A stretch of DNA of 33,157 bases, from assembly GCA_946542465.1 (NCBI GenBank), contig CAMNKQ010000005.1, forward strand, positions 1-33,157. The letters are read 5' to 3'. Numbering within the stretch: position 1 is the stretch's first letter; each line of letters starts with the position of its first letter. Made by a program: the position numbers and the translations under genes. Of the stretch, positions 21,340 to 30,080 are shown one piece after another. The stretch is from an uncultured Clostridia bacterium (GTDB taxonomy: Bacteria; Bacillota; Clostridia; Oscillospirales; Oscillospiraceae). Under the pieces are notes generated by a model. It had not been told where the DNA came from. It did not search any database and was given only the letters and a program-made list of their open reading frames with translations.

Positions 21340-21680
21340 TGGATGTGGAAACCGCGCTGCAAGCGGCCATTTCTCCCATTTTCCCATGCGCGCCCAATGA
21401 GTACAAGGGCGAGGCGCTGGAATACGTCGTTTGGAACTGCTACACGGTCCCGCAGGTTTACGCCGAGGAAAAACCAGCAGCTGCCCGTTATCCCACACAG
21501 GTTCATTATTTCCTGCCGCATGGGAAGAACCCAAAGCCCGGAAAGCTCTCACTCCAAAGGGCACTGTTTGACGCCGGCTTCTCCTGGCCAAGCATCACCA
21601 ACGCAAGCGACAGCGAAGGACAGCACTACGTTCTGGAGTGTGATTTCGTGAACGCGGGAGGCGTCTATGGCGAGTCTTGA
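21339..21680 (+). CDS. Tail terminator/completion protein
   Basis: This 113-residue protein starts at ATG 21339 after GAGGAGGTG. It has the alpha/beta pattern of small tail-completion proteins: YVVWNCYTVPQVYAEEKPAAARYPTQVHYFLP, then LQRALFDAGFSWPS and HYVLECDFVNAGG. These cap the tail tube at the head end. It overlaps the gp10-like gene by 14 bases. In many phages this gene follows gp10; here it precedes it. Confidence 0.78.
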   Translation: MDVETALQAAISPIFPCAPNEYKGEALEYVVWNCYTVPQVYAEEKPAAARYPTQVHYFLPHGKNPKPGKLSLQRALFDAGFSWPSITNASDSEGQHYVLECDFVNAGGVYGES

Positions 21681-22095
21681 AATCTCCGGTATGGATGAGC
21701 TGAACGCCGCCTTTGGACGGATCGCGGATATCCCGGATGGCGTGACTACACGTGCGCTCAACGAAATGGCCGAGATCGCTGCAAAAGAGATCAAGGCAAG
21801 CGGCGAGAGCATGGGTGTGCGGGATCCGGAGAGCGACGTTCATATCCTGGATAAAATCAAGCCGACCAAGGTCAAGCTCACTGAATCGGGCGGGTACCAG
21901 GATATTACCTTCTCCGGTACCCGCAAGCGCGGGGATAAGCGAGTGCCCAATGCCCTGATTGCTTTTGTGAATGAATTCGGGACAGATAAACAAGATGCAA
22001 GGCCCTTTGTGGGAAAAGCGATGAACAGCCACGGTGAGAAGATCGCAGACACCGGCGGTAAGGTCATCGGTGACTGGATCGAAAAGAATTTCTAA
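21667..22095 (+). CDS. HK97 gp10-like neck/tail-joining protein
   Basis: This 142-residue protein starts at ATG 21667. HK97 gp10-family features are the opening SLEISGMDELNAAFGRI, a helix (ALNEMAEIAAKEIKAS), and the late NALIAFVNEFGTDKQDARPFVGKAMN, whose (N/E)xGT...ARPF segment is the family hallmark. It joins head and tail or helps build the tail. It sits just before the major tail protein gene. Confidence 0.87.
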   Translation: MASLEISGMDELNAAFGRIADIPDGVTTRALNEMAEIAAKEIKASGESMGVRDPESDVHILDKIKPTKVKLTESGGYQDITFSGTRKRGDKRVPNALIAFVNEFGTDKQDARPFVGKAMNSHGEKIADTGGKVIGDWIEKNF

Positions 22096-22106
22096 GGAGG
22101 AACACT

Positions 22107-22790
22107 ATGCCTCAGTTTAACCTTAAACACCTCCGCGCCGGTAAGTACAACAACAATAACGGCGCGGTCAGCTATTCTGACGCCGTCAAGATCGGCGACG
22201 CCATGAACGTCAACCTGGAGCTCCGCTTCGCCGAAGCACGGCTGTACGCCGAGGGCCGCCTGGCCGAGTACCTGCGCGAGGCAAGCGGCGGTACCGCTTC
22301 GATGGGCGTCAAGTATATCCTCGCTGCGGCTCAGACGCTGATGTTTGGCGTGCGCTCCCATACGCGCACGGTCAACAGCAAGGAGATCCCGTCCACGCAG
22401 TTTGGCGGGAATGATACCGGCTCCTATGTAGGCGTCTCGTTTTACGCCGACGACATGATCGACGGCGTCAAGAAGTACACCTGCGCTCTCGTGACCAAGG
22501 CGCGGTTTTCTTACCCCGCCATCACCCGCCGCACGAAGGGCGAGAACATCGAGTTCCAGACGCCGACCACGACCGGCGAATTTCTGCCAGATGATTCGAG
22601 CGATCTCAATCTGATCGAGGTTGCCGTCTGCGATACCGAGGACGACGCTGCTGCATGGTGCGATCTGGTGGTTAACTACACGGAGGAGGGCGGCACTCAG
22701 GCGAACACCAATCAGGAGGGCGGCACTCAGGCGAACACCAATCAGGAGGGCGGCGCTCAAGCGAACACCAATCAGGAGGGCGGCGCATGA
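22107..22790 (+). CDS. Major tail protein with C-terminal repeat tail
   Basis: This 227-residue tail-tube subunit starts at ATG 22107 behind AAGGAGG. The body (about 1-190) is beta-rich: YSDAVKIGDAMNVNLELRFAEARLYAEGRLAEYLREASGGT, then GSYVGVSFYADD, and CALVTKARFSYPAITRRTKGENIEFQTPT. Position between neck genes and tail chaperones is typical. From about residue 194 it ends in three copies of EGG(T/A)QANTNQ plus EGGA. This is a hydrophilic extension that would project from the tube. It overlaps the chaperone gene by ATGA. Confidence 0.9.
   Translation: MPQFNLKHLRAGKYNNNNGAVSYSDAVKIGDAMNVNLELRFAEARLYAEGRLAEYLREASGGTASMGVKYILAAAQTLMFGVRSHTRTVNSKEIPSTQFGGNDTGSYVGVSFYADDMIDGVKKYTCALVTKARFSYPAITRRTKGENIEFQTPTTTGEFLPDDSSDLNLIEVAVCDTEDDAAAWCDLVVNYTEEGGTQANTNQEGGTQANTNQEGGAQANTNQEGGA
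22686..22784 (+). repeat. 30-bp tandem repeat at the 3' end of the major tail gene
   Basis: Three 30-bp units (22686-22715, 22716-22745, 22746-22775) are followed by a 9-base partial copy. Units 1 and 2 are identical; unit 3 has two changes. Each encodes EGG(T/A)QANTNQ. The unit is 10 codons, so gain or loss keeps the frame and the overlap with the next gene. Confidence 0.95.
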
Positions 22791-23137
22791 TTCGTCTGGA
22801 AGAAAAGCAGATTGAGCTGGACGGCAAGCGCTACACCCTGCGCTGCAATATGGCGGTACTGGAGGAGGTGGAGGAGGCCCACGGCGACATGGAGGCCGTC
22901 ATGGCCCTTACCGTGCGCCAGTCCTCAGTGGAATTCCTGGCTGCCATGCTGAACGATGACGCGCAGCAGCGGGGCCTGGATGTGGTATGGACGCCGGAAG
23001 CGCTCAAGCGCAAACTCTCCTATGCCATGCTGAAGGAACTTGACATTATGGGTATGGTATTTCGCGCGATTTCCCCCGCCGGCGCGGCTGAGCCTCAGCG
23101 TGAAGCGGAAGCCGCGCACGAAGACTCGGGAAACTGA
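22787..23137 (+). CDS. Tail assembly chaperone G
   Basis: This 116-residue protein starts at ATG 22787, coupled to the major tail gene. It is mostly helical: YTLRCNMAVLEEVEEAHGDMEAVM, then FLAAMLNDDAQQRGL and AMLKELDIMGMVFRAI. It matches the small tail chaperones that stand between the major tail and tape measure genes and bind the latter during tail assembly. The frame ends at TGA 23135, immediately after a GGGAAAC slippery site that gives a longer product. Confidence 0.87.
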   Translation: MIRLEEKQIELDGKRYTLRCNMAVLEEVEEAHGDMEAVMALTVRQSSVEFLAAMLNDDAQQRGLDVVWTPEALKRKLSYAMLKELDIMGMVFRAISPAGAAEPQREAEAAHEDSGN

Positions 23138-23340
23138 ACGAGCGGGCGAAGATCGACTTCGCCCGCTATCTCTCTATCTGGATGTTTGATTTGCACATGG
23201 AAGAGCAGATCTTCTGGAAAACGATGAACCCAGCCAGGCTGCACGCGTTGTACAGCGCATATTTTTTGCCTGCGCGCACCCAGGCGGCTCCTGAGCCGCA
23301 GAAGGCCGTCAGCCTGAGCGAATACCTCAGAGGAGGTTAA
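22787..23340 (+). CDS. Tail assembly chaperone GT, made by -1 ribosomal frameshift at 23128-23134
   Basis: The second frame (T) is open from 23104 to TAA 23338-23340 and has no credible start of its own. It lies in the -1 phase relative to G. A -1 slip on GGGAAAC would join 116 residues of G to 68 of T (184 in all), continuing LNERAKIDFARYLSIWMFDLH ... SLSEYLRGG. GT fusion is the norm in siphophages, with a few per cent of ribosomes shifting. The T stop lies just before the tape measure start at 23342. Confidence 0.88.
23128..23167 (+). promoter_or_regulatory. Programmed -1 frameshift signal
   Basis: The slippery heptamer G-GGA-AAC (23128-23134) is in the G frame, directly before the TGA. 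After a 6-base spacer follows a perfect 11-bp hairpin: AGCGGGCGAAG (23141-23151) with CTTCGCCCGCT (23157-23167) around ATCGA. Heptamer, spacer and stem match the classical requirements. Confidence 0.92.
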
Positions 23341-23341
23341 C

Positions 23342-25150
23342 ATGGCCACAAGGACTGTAAAAGCTCGCGTAGAGCTTGATGGTGAAGCACAATACAAGCA
23401 GGCGATGTCGGAACTGAGCAAGGGAAATGCTGTCCTTGGCTCTGAAATGCGCAAGCTGCAGGCTGAGTACAAGGGCAACAGCGAAAGCACCGAGTTCCTC
23501 ACCAAAAAGGGTGAGCTTCTCGAGCGCCAGCTTCTCCAGCAGAAAGACAAGGTCCAGACGCTGCGGGATGCGCTGGCCAACGCTGCGCAGCAGTACGGTG
23601 AAAGCTCCGATAAGACCCAGGACTGGCAGATCAAGCTGAACAATGCCGAAGCCGCCCAATACGACCTGGAGGCCGCGATCCGGGAGAACAACGATGCCCT
23701 GCAGGGCGAAAGTGATACTATGGTCGGCCTGGGCGATACCGTGGGTGATCTTGCTTCAAAGCTCGGTATCCAAATCCCGGATGGGGCAAAAAAAGCGCTC
23801 AATGGCATGCAAGGCTTATCAACCGGTACCGTAGCGGCTATGGGCGCGTCTGTGGCTGCTGTAGCCGCCCTCTATAAAGCTGTACAGCAACTTCATCAAA
23901 TGACGGTAGAGGCCGCAGCCAATGTCGACGAGATTCTCACGGAATCCATGACCTCGGGCTTGAGCACTCGCACGATCCAGCAGCTTAAGTATGCGGAAAA
24001 CCTGATTGATGTCTCCTACGGTACCATTACAGGAACATTGACCAAGCTCACCCGAAATATAGCAGAGGCGGACAGTGGAAACGCAGCGCTCGCCGAGAGC
24101 TTTGAGAATCTCGGCGCGTCCATATTGGACACCGACGGAAGCCTGCGCAGTGCGGAGGCTGTGTTTTATGACGTGATCGATGCGCTGGGAGGGATTGAAA
24201 ACACCACGCGGCGTGACGCTGCTGCAATGGAAATTCTGGGAAAGTCCGCGCAGGAGTTGAATCCTCTGATTATGCAGGGAAGTGCGGCTTTAAGGGATCT
24301 GGCTGCAGAAGCTGAAGCTACTGGATACGTCCTGGATGAGAGCCAGCTCAAAAAGCTTGGTGAAGTGGACGACGCCTATCAGGAGCTGCAGTTGCAGATT
24401 CAGGCAACGAAACAGCAGCTTGCTACTGAGTTTGCACCCGCCTCCAAGGAAGTCCTTGAAACTTTTGCAAAGCTCACTAAAGGAGCGGGAGACGCGCTGA
24501 CACAGTCCGGGCTTGTCAAGGGTGTGGGTGAGTTGGTGCAGTTCTCTTTGGCTCTTCTGCAACCACTGGGGGCGCTGCTTGGACTTGCCCCGGAGTTAAC
24601 ATCCGGCTTGCAGCCGCTTTATACAGTCCTTCACGCGATCGCTGGTGTTTTTGCCTGGATTGCCGACGTGGGGAATGCGGCGCTCGGTGTTCTTACCGGT
24701 TTTACTGCTGCAGGAAGGACGCGCTTTAATACTGCTTTAGGCTTAAATGCACAGTATGGGATGTATTCCAATCTGCAGCAATGGAATGGGACAGCGGCAC
24801 AGTATGAAGCCTGGCGCAATTCCTCGTATTCGGGAAGCCGAAACCCAAACTATGGTTATGATGCTGAAACTGGCCGCTATTATGACCGTGAGACCGGTAA
24901 TTATATCTACGGTTACAACGCCTCCGGCAACAGCAACTGGCGCGGCGGCATGACTTACCTGGCCGAAAACGGACCGGAGGCGGTATTTCTTCCAGCGGGC
25001 AGCCGGATCATGAACGCCCAGGAGACCAGGCAGGCCATGGGCGGCGACACCTTCTATATCACCATCGACCCAAAGAATGTGAAGGAATTCAACGATATTG
25101 TGGAGATTGCCCGCAGCGCCCGCGTGCTCTCACGCATGAAGGGAGGGTAA
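23342..25150 (+). CDS. Tape measure protein
   Basis: This 602-residue protein starts at ATG 23342. The first 125 residues are coiled coil (LDGEAQYKQAMSELSKGNAVLGSEMRKLQ ... ELLERQLLQQKDKVQTLRDAL). Membrane-like segments lie near 159-178 (AAMGASVAAVAALYKAV), about 398-419, and about 427-460. The C-terminus has a Tyr/Asn/Gly-rich stretch (SYSGSRNPNYGYDAETGRYYD) and the common ending MTYLAENGPEAVFLPAGSRI. It sets tail length and follows the GT chaperone. It is short for a tape measure, suggesting a short tail of roughly 90 nm (inference from about 1.5 angstrom per residue). Confidence 0.92.
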   Translation: MATRTVKARVELDGEAQYKQAMSELSKGNAVLGSEMRKLQAEYKGNSESTEFLTKKGELLERQLLQQKDKVQTLRDALANAAQQYGESSDKTQDWQIKLNNAEAAQYDLEAAIRENNDALQGESDTMVGLGDTVGDLASKLGIQIPDGAKKALNGMQGLSTGTVAAMGASVAAVAALYKAVQQLHQMTVEAAANVDEILTESMTSGLSTRTIQQLKYAENLIDVSYGTITGTLTKLTRNIAEADSGNAALAESFENLGASILDTDGSLRSAEAVFYDVIDALGGIENTTRRDAAAMEILGKSAQELNPLIMQGSAALRDLAAEAEATGYVLDESQLKKLGEVDDAYQELQLQIQATKQQLATEFAPASKEVLETFAKLTKGAGDALTQSGLVKGVGELVQFSLALLQPLGALLGLAPELTSGLQPLYTVLHAIAGVFAWIADVGNAALGVLTGFTAAGRTRFNTALGLNAQYGMYSNLQQWNGTAAQYEAWRNSSYSGSRNPNYGYDAETGRYYDRETGNYIYGYNASGNSNWRGGMTYLAENGPEAVFLPAGSRIMNAQETRQAMGGDTFYITIDPKNVKEFNDIVEIARSARVLSRMKGG

Positions 25151-25153
25151 AGA

Positions 25154-27205
25154 GTGGCTTTTGTTACAGTCAACATTCCCCTGCAGAAAAGCGCGCTGGT
25201 ATTCGAGGATGCACCCAACCTCAACTACCACGACAAAACTGCATATACGGCATACCTCAACCCTCCATCAGGGGAAGCCAGAAAAACGCTGCTGAAGTTC
25301 GGGCCGGTTCCGGAAGCCTATCGCTATATGGGCATTAACACCGCCTATATAAGCGCTTATTACTATGGCAACAAGAGCGGGAACCGAACGATAGTTCGGC
25401 CATACATCACGAAAAGTACCTGGAAGGATTTCGATGCAGGATCCATCAACTGGAATAGCACCCCGGCTTTCTCGCAATGGTTTGCTCCGGGGGTTGGCTA
25501 CACGTTCCCGGATGCGACTACTGGAATCCGTCTTTCGACGCCGAGATCTTTCTATTCGGATTACGACGAGTCTCTCATGGCAAAGCGCATGGCGAGCGAG
25601 GTCGTTTCCCTTTTCCCCTATCTTACTTCTGCCAGCCAGTCGGACAGCATTATTCTGAGGAATGACAGCACAGAACCGATCGAGCTTGTCGTGCAGTTTA
25701 ATGATGGGATTACAGTTCGCTCCAAAATAACGGCTTCTGATAAGACAAGCGGTTACGTGGATCCTACTGTATCCAATGTCTTCTCCTGGTCTTTTGAAGA
25801 AAACGCACTCACTTTGCACGCAATCGGACCATGGGACCAGCAGACGGCAACGTTCTACTGGAGAGCAGCAGGTGAGTCAAGCTGGAACAGCATTCCGGCA
25901 GGTACAGTATCGCAGGTAACAATTCCCGCGAATACTTTCCCCCTTGGCACTGTCGAGTGGTATGTGGCCGGCACGGATACACAGGGAACTTCCTCGCAGA
26001 CGGAAGTTTTCACCGTTTCCACCACGGCGGCTCTGTCCGATGCCATGCCGGTTTCACCCATGGATACGCTGGTCAATAGTGATGCCCCGGTTACATTCGC
26101 TTGGTCTGTTTCCAACGCAAACAACCCTTTGCAGACAGGCGCGGATCTCCAGTACAGCGCCGACGGCGGCAGCACTTGGGCACAGATCGGCCATGCCGAC
26201 GGCAATGTGAGAAGCCTGGAAGTCGCTGCCGGGGTCATGCCTGGTGGATCCATCCAATGGCGTGTGCGCTCCTATAACATCGATGGCGTGGCCGGACCCT
26301 GGAGCACACCCGCGTCCTTCTATTACATCGGCGCGCCGGCGGCTCCCATCGTCTCTGCTACCGAAGTGCCATTTACCACGGTGACTTGGACGGCAGCTGG
26401 CCAGCAGGCGTATGAGGTTATCATTGACGGTGTATCCTCCGGCATTCAATTTGGGACTGGAAAGAGCTACACGGTGCCGGAACCGCTGATTGACGGCGGG
26501 CACAGCGTCCAGGTGCGCGTACAGGGCATTTATGGTCTCTGGTCTGCAGCTGGAGCTACGAACATAACGGTTCAAAACCAGCCGGGCGACGAGATCAGTC
26601 TGAACGGCACGTCTGATCTGGACACCGTCTTAAACTGGAGCACCGAAGGCAGCACCTTGCCCTTCCTGATCTATAGGGACGAAAAGCGTATCGGTCAGAC
26701 TGACGGGTTGAGTTTCCGAGACCGCTTTGTCCTGGGCGAACACAGCTATTACGTGCTGGTGAAGCTTGAAAACGGAAACTACACCCGGAGCAATATTTAC
26801 ACCGGCACAATGACAGCGGACGGAGTGCAGATCTCGGCCGCCGCGGGCGGAGACTGGATCAAGCTCAGACTGTCCGAGAACAGCGCGAGCGCTCAGGCCT
26901 TCGCCTCCGATCGCTCTTCGAGCCTGCGCCATGTAACGGGTGCTGTTTATCCGGTGCTGGAGTTGGGGCAATTTCAGGATTTGAGCGGGAGCTACGATGT
27001 GGCTTACCCAGACCATGCCCAGGCGAAAGCCTTTGAAGCGTTGTTCGGACAGGTCGTGATCGTCAAATCCCGAGGGGATAACGTGATGATCGGGGCCATG
27101 ACCAAGCTCAACAAAACGCAGGGTGATTTTTATATTTCCTATTCCTTCACCCTGCAGCAGATCGAATGGGAGGATTTCGTCGATGACACGGACGCTGGGA
27201 TTTAA
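25154..27205 (+). CDS. Tail protein with N-terminal DNRLRE-like and FN3-like domains
   Basis: This 683-residue protein starts at GTG 25154 behind GGGAGGG. Residues 1 to about 200 resemble DNRLRE cell-surface domains (LLKFGPVPEAYRYMGINTAYISAYY ... STWKDFDAGSINWNSTPAF). About 205-490 holds three or more FN3-like beta modules, with repeated W-R/Y-V endings (WYVAGTDTQG, WRVRSYNIDG, VQVRVQGIYG). The C-terminus (about 550-683) is a different beta domain ending LQQIEWEDFVDD, probably the part joined to the tail. It occupies the distal-tail position after the tape measure. Adhesion to surface polysaccharide is plausible. The DNRLRE call is from pattern only. Confidence 0.75.
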   Translation: MAFVTVNIPLQKSALVFEDAPNLNYHDKTAYTAYLNPPSGEARKTLLKFGPVPEAYRYMGINTAYISAYYYGNKSGNRTIVRPYITKSTWKDFDAGSINWNSTPAFSQWFAPGVGYTFPDATTGIRLSTPRSFYSDYDESLMAKRMASEVVSLFPYLTSASQSDSIILRNDSTEPIELVVQFNDGITVRSKITASDKTSGYVDPTVSNVFSWSFEENALTLHAIGPWDQQTATFYWRAAGESSWNSIPAGTVSQVTIPANTFPLGTVEWYVAGTDTQGTSSQTEVFTVSTTAALSDAMPVSPMDTLVNSDAPVTFAWSVSNANNPLQTGADLQYSADGGSTWAQIGHADGNVRSLEVAAGVMPGGSIQWRVRSYNIDGVAGPWSTPASFYYIGAPAAPIVSATEVPFTTVTWTAAGQQAYEVIIDGVSSGIQFGTGKSYTVPEPLIDGGHSVQVRVQGIYGLWSAAGATNITVQNQPGDEISLNGTSDLDTVLNWSTEGSTLPFLIYRDEKRIGQTDGLSFRDRFVLGEHSYYVLVKLENGNYTRSNIYTGTMTADGVQISAAAGGDWIKLRLSENSASAQAFASDRSSSLRHVTGAVYPVLELGQFQDLSGSYDVAYPDHAQAKAFEALFGQVVIVKSRGDNVMIGAMTKLNKTQGDFYISYSFTLQQIEWEDFVDDTDAGI

Positions 27206-28229
27206 GTACAATGTGCTGCGCTCCGGCGCGATCTTCTCCCGACTGATCGCCTTGCCGGACGCAAGCGCCCCCACTATCCGCATGAACGACAGCGGGCCGA
27301 TCAAGACGTCTTTTTCAGGGACGTTCCTGCCAAATGCCAAGGTAGATCTGCTCTCCGATGAAGTGCAGCCGGTGATGGTGATCGACGGGGTAGAGCATCC
27401 GCTCGGCGTGTTCCTGGTAACGACTGTGTCGGATTCGCAAGGGGATACCGCAAAGTCGATCAGCGTGGAAGCGTACGACCGTGCATGGCGGCTGGAAAGC
27501 ACCAAGACAGAGACCATGATCTACTTTGCTGCCGGTACAAACTATCTCGAAGCGGTTAAGGGCCTTTTGACCGCGGCAGGCATTACCAGCGTAATCGAGA
27601 CGCCAACCGCCGCCTCCCTTACAGAGGCCCGGCAGGAGTGGGACGTGGGAACCTCGTATCTCACGATCGTCAACCAGCTCCTTGGCGAGATCAACTATAA
27701 GGAGATATGGTTTAACCAGGACGGCGTGGCTATCCTGGAGCCGGTGAAAACGCCGACCGCCGAAAATATTACCCATACGCTTGACAGTGAGAAGGTGAGC
27801 AGCCTGTTGCTTCCTTCTCTGCGCCGGGAGACGGACGCCTTCTCCGTGCCCAATGTTTTTATCTGCGTCTGCTCCAATCCAGATAAGGACGTTCCGCTCG
27901 TGGCCACTGCAGTAAACGACAATCCCGCATCGCCGTTATCGACGGTACGGCGCGGACGCCGGATCTGCACGGTGGAGTATGTGGATACTATCGCAAGTCA
28001 GAACGAGCTGCAGGCCTATGCCGATCGGCAGCGGGACAGCTCCATGATCCGCGGAGAAACACTAATCGCGCAGACCGCGCTGCTTCCCGGATTCGGTGTT
28101 GACGATGTAACGGCGCTGCATTTTAACGATTTCTCCGGGGTTTGTTTGGAACGCGCCTGGACCATGGAGCTGAGTGTGGGCGGGACAATGTCCCACACGC
28201 TTGAAAAGGTGGTGTATGCCCTTGAATGA
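27183..28229 (+). CDS. Tail hub/baseplate protein (Gp37-like, Tal-type)
   Basis: This 348-residue protein starts at ATG 27183, 10 nt after GGGAGG and overlapping the previous gene. Phage hub features are IRMNDSGPIKTSFSGTFLP ... VDLLSDEVQPVMVIDGVEHPLGVFLVTTVS, then SISVEAYDRAWRLESTKTE, LGEINYKEIWFNQDG, and a second beta part. These form the central tail-tip ring in siphophages. No protease or lysozyme domain is attached. It overlaps the next small gene by 14 bases. Confidence 0.82.
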   Translation: MTRTLGFKYNVLRSGAIFSRLIALPDASAPTIRMNDSGPIKTSFSGTFLPNAKVDLLSDEVQPVMVIDGVEHPLGVFLVTTVSDSQGDTAKSISVEAYDRAWRLESTKTETMIYFAAGTNYLEAVKGLLTAAGITSVIETPTAASLTEARQEWDVGTSYLTIVNQLLGEINYKEIWFNQDGVAILEPVKTPTAENITHTLDSEKVSSLLLPSLRRETDAFSVPNVFICVCSNPDKDVPLVATAVNDNPASPLSTVRRGRRICTVEYVDTIASQNELQAYADRQRDSSMIRGETLIAQTALLPGFGVDDVTALHFNDFSGVCLERAWTMELSVGGTMSHTLEKVVYALE

Positions 28230-28455
28230 ATTCTTTTTCGCGTCTCAGAAACTGCAGCAGCCGACGCAGTTCTATCTTGCCACAGTTGGCAGCGTTTCTG
28301 CATCGGGCACAACGATCACCTTTGACGGACAGACAGAACCGACGACAAAACGCTACAAACACCTGATAGCCGGCACGGCGCTTGCAGCCGGGGATCGGGT
28401 GCTCGTGCTCAGAACAAACGGGTCCTTCGTGATCCTCGGCAAAATCGGCTTTTAG
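28216..28455 (+). CDS. Small OB-like tail-tip protein
   Basis: This 79-residue protein starts at ATG 28216 after AAGGTGG. It forms a small beta barrel pattern (FYLATVGSVSASGTTITFDGQ ... AGTALAAGDRVLVLRTNGSFVILGKIGF), close to the short proteins that follow hub genes in Firmicutes siphophages. Probably part of the tail tip; exact role unknown. Confidence 0.7.
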   Translation: MPLNEFFFASQKLQQPTQFYLATVGSVSASGTTITFDGQTEPTTKRYKHLIAGTALAAGDRVLVLRTNGSFVILGKIGF

Positions 28456-28475
28456 GAAAAAGGAGACCAGGAAAT

Positions 28476-30080
28476 ATGCTGACAATTGTAATTCGTGGAA
28501 GGATGGCCTGCGGCCGCGCGGATAACGATCCGATCACGAGCGGGAGCGTCGGCTATCCCGTGCATTTTGATTTTTCCCCGGAGTGGGAGGATTTGATCAA
28601 AAACGCTGTATTCATCGGAAGCGGCATTACTTTTGAGGTCCCGCTGATCAATACCGATGAGACGATCATTCCACATGAGGTTCTGGCGGATGCCGGGAGC
28701 AGCCTGCTGATCGGAGCCTATGGAGCAACACCTGACGGCTCGGTCGTCATGCCTACTGTATATGTGAAGATCAGCCAGATCAATGCCGGCGCCGTTCCGC
28801 CGATCGTGAGCCCGTCTGTGCCTACGCCGTCTTGGGCAATCCAGGTACAGGCTGCGGCGGAGAAAACGCTCAGCGCTGCGGAAGGCTCTGCCGAAGACGC
28901 TGAGGCATGGGCGGTAGGGGAGAGAAACGGCGAGCCAGTCACAGAGGACGATCCGACATACCACAACAACGCGAAGTATTACGCCAAGCAGGGAGGCGGG
29001 CCGGGTGGAGCCGTGCAGTCCGTCAACGGTAAGACAGGGCATGTTGAGCTCAATGCCGAGAATGTGGACGCTCTGCCTTCTGGGACAACACTTGATGAGA
29101 TCTCCGACGGTGCGACCTATAAGCGCGCGACCGCCGCGCAGCTGCGGCAGATCGCGGATAACGCCGCCGAGCTCCAGGCGCAGGACGGAAAGATCGAGGC
29201 ACTGGAAAGCGGCGTGGCTGATATTGAGGCCGTGATTCCGAACCAGGCAACGCCTCAGAATCAGCTTGCGGATAAGAGTTTTGTCAACAGCTCTATCAAC
29301 AGCAGCGCGGCCTTCTTTCGCGGCGCTTTTGCGACTCGCGCGGCCCTCTTTGCCGTCGCCTGGCAGACCGCAGATCCCAGCGCGGCGAACTACGTCAGCA
29401 ACAACGACTATGCTTATGTTGCGGACGATGAGACACACGACGATGAAGCATGGCGTTATATCTACGTGCTTCAGCCCGGCGGTACCTCAAACGGATGGCA
29501 GCCGCAGTTTCGCGTCAATGAATCTCCGCTGACGGCAGCGCAGCTCGCAGCGCTTAACTCCGGAGCGACGGCGGAGCTGATTGAACAGATCAGCAAAAAT
29601 GCAGCTGCAATTGCGCTCAAATACACCAAACCTGCTGTCGGCATCCCCGCGTCTGATCTCGCGCCGGGAGTTATCCCGTCCGTTCCCAACCCATCTTCCG
29701 CCACGCCCGAGATGGACGACGTCCCGTCTGCCGGCTCATCTGCTGCCTACGCCAGAGGCGACCACGTTCACCCGAGCGACACTTCCAAGGCCGACAAGGT
29801 GACGGAAGTCACGGTCTCCACGGCCGGCGCGGTCACGCAGGCGCTCGACCCTGAAAAAATCTATCACTTCACCGGGGCCTTGACGGCGCTGACGATCACG
29901 CTCAACGCCCCCGCCGCGGGCCAGCTCGCCCACTACCGCTTTGACTTCGACAGCGCTTCGACCGCTCCGACCGTGACGATCCCGAACACGGTCGCGATGC
30001 CGGGCGGCTTCACGGTCGAGGCAAGCAGGCACTATGAAATCGACATCCTCAACGGTTACGGGGCGGTGATGGCGTGGTGA
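28476..30080 (+). CDS. Tail fibre / upper baseplate protein
   Basis: This 534-residue protein starts at ATG 28476 behind AAGGAG. The N-terminus (about 1-110) is a BppU-like attachment domain (FDFSPEWEDLIKNAVFIGSGITFEVPL ... LIGAYGATPDGS). The middle has a Glu/Ala coiled coil (about 215-250), then AAYARGDHVHPSDTSKADKV, a short motif common in gut phage fibres. The C-terminus is a beta domain (VSTAGAVTQALDPEKIYHFTGALTALTITLNAP). Trimeric fibre architecture is likely. Confidence 0.8.
   Translation: MLTIVIRGRMACGRADNDPITSGSVGYPVHFDFSPEWEDLIKNAVFIGSGITFEVPLINTDETIIPHEVLADAGSSLLIGAYGATPDGSVVMPTVYVKISQINAGAVPPIVSPSVPTPSWAIQVQAAAEKTLSAAEGSAEDAEAWAVGERNGEPVTEDDPTYHNNAKYYAKQGGGPGGAVQSVNGKTGHVELNAENVDALPSGTTLDEISDGATYKRATAAQLRQIADNAAELQAQDGKIEALESGVADIEAVIPNQATPQNQLADKSFVNSSINSSAAFFRGAFATRAALFAVAWQTADPSAANYVSNNDYAYVADDETHDDEAWRYIYVLQPGGTSNGWQPQFRVNESPLTAAQLAALNSGATAELIEQISKNAAAIALKYTKPAVGIPASDLAPGVIPSVPNPSSATPEMDDVPSAGSSAAYARGDHVHPSDTSKADKVTEVTVSTAGAVTQALDPEKIYHFTGALTALTITLNAPAAGQLAHYRFDFDSASTAPTVTIPNTVAMPGGFTVEASRHYEIDILNGYGAVMAW

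Noticed and set aside
22686-22784. Short tandem repeats considered as CRISPR
   Set aside because: The 30-bp units are contiguous with no spacers, are in frame, and encode the end of the major tail protein.
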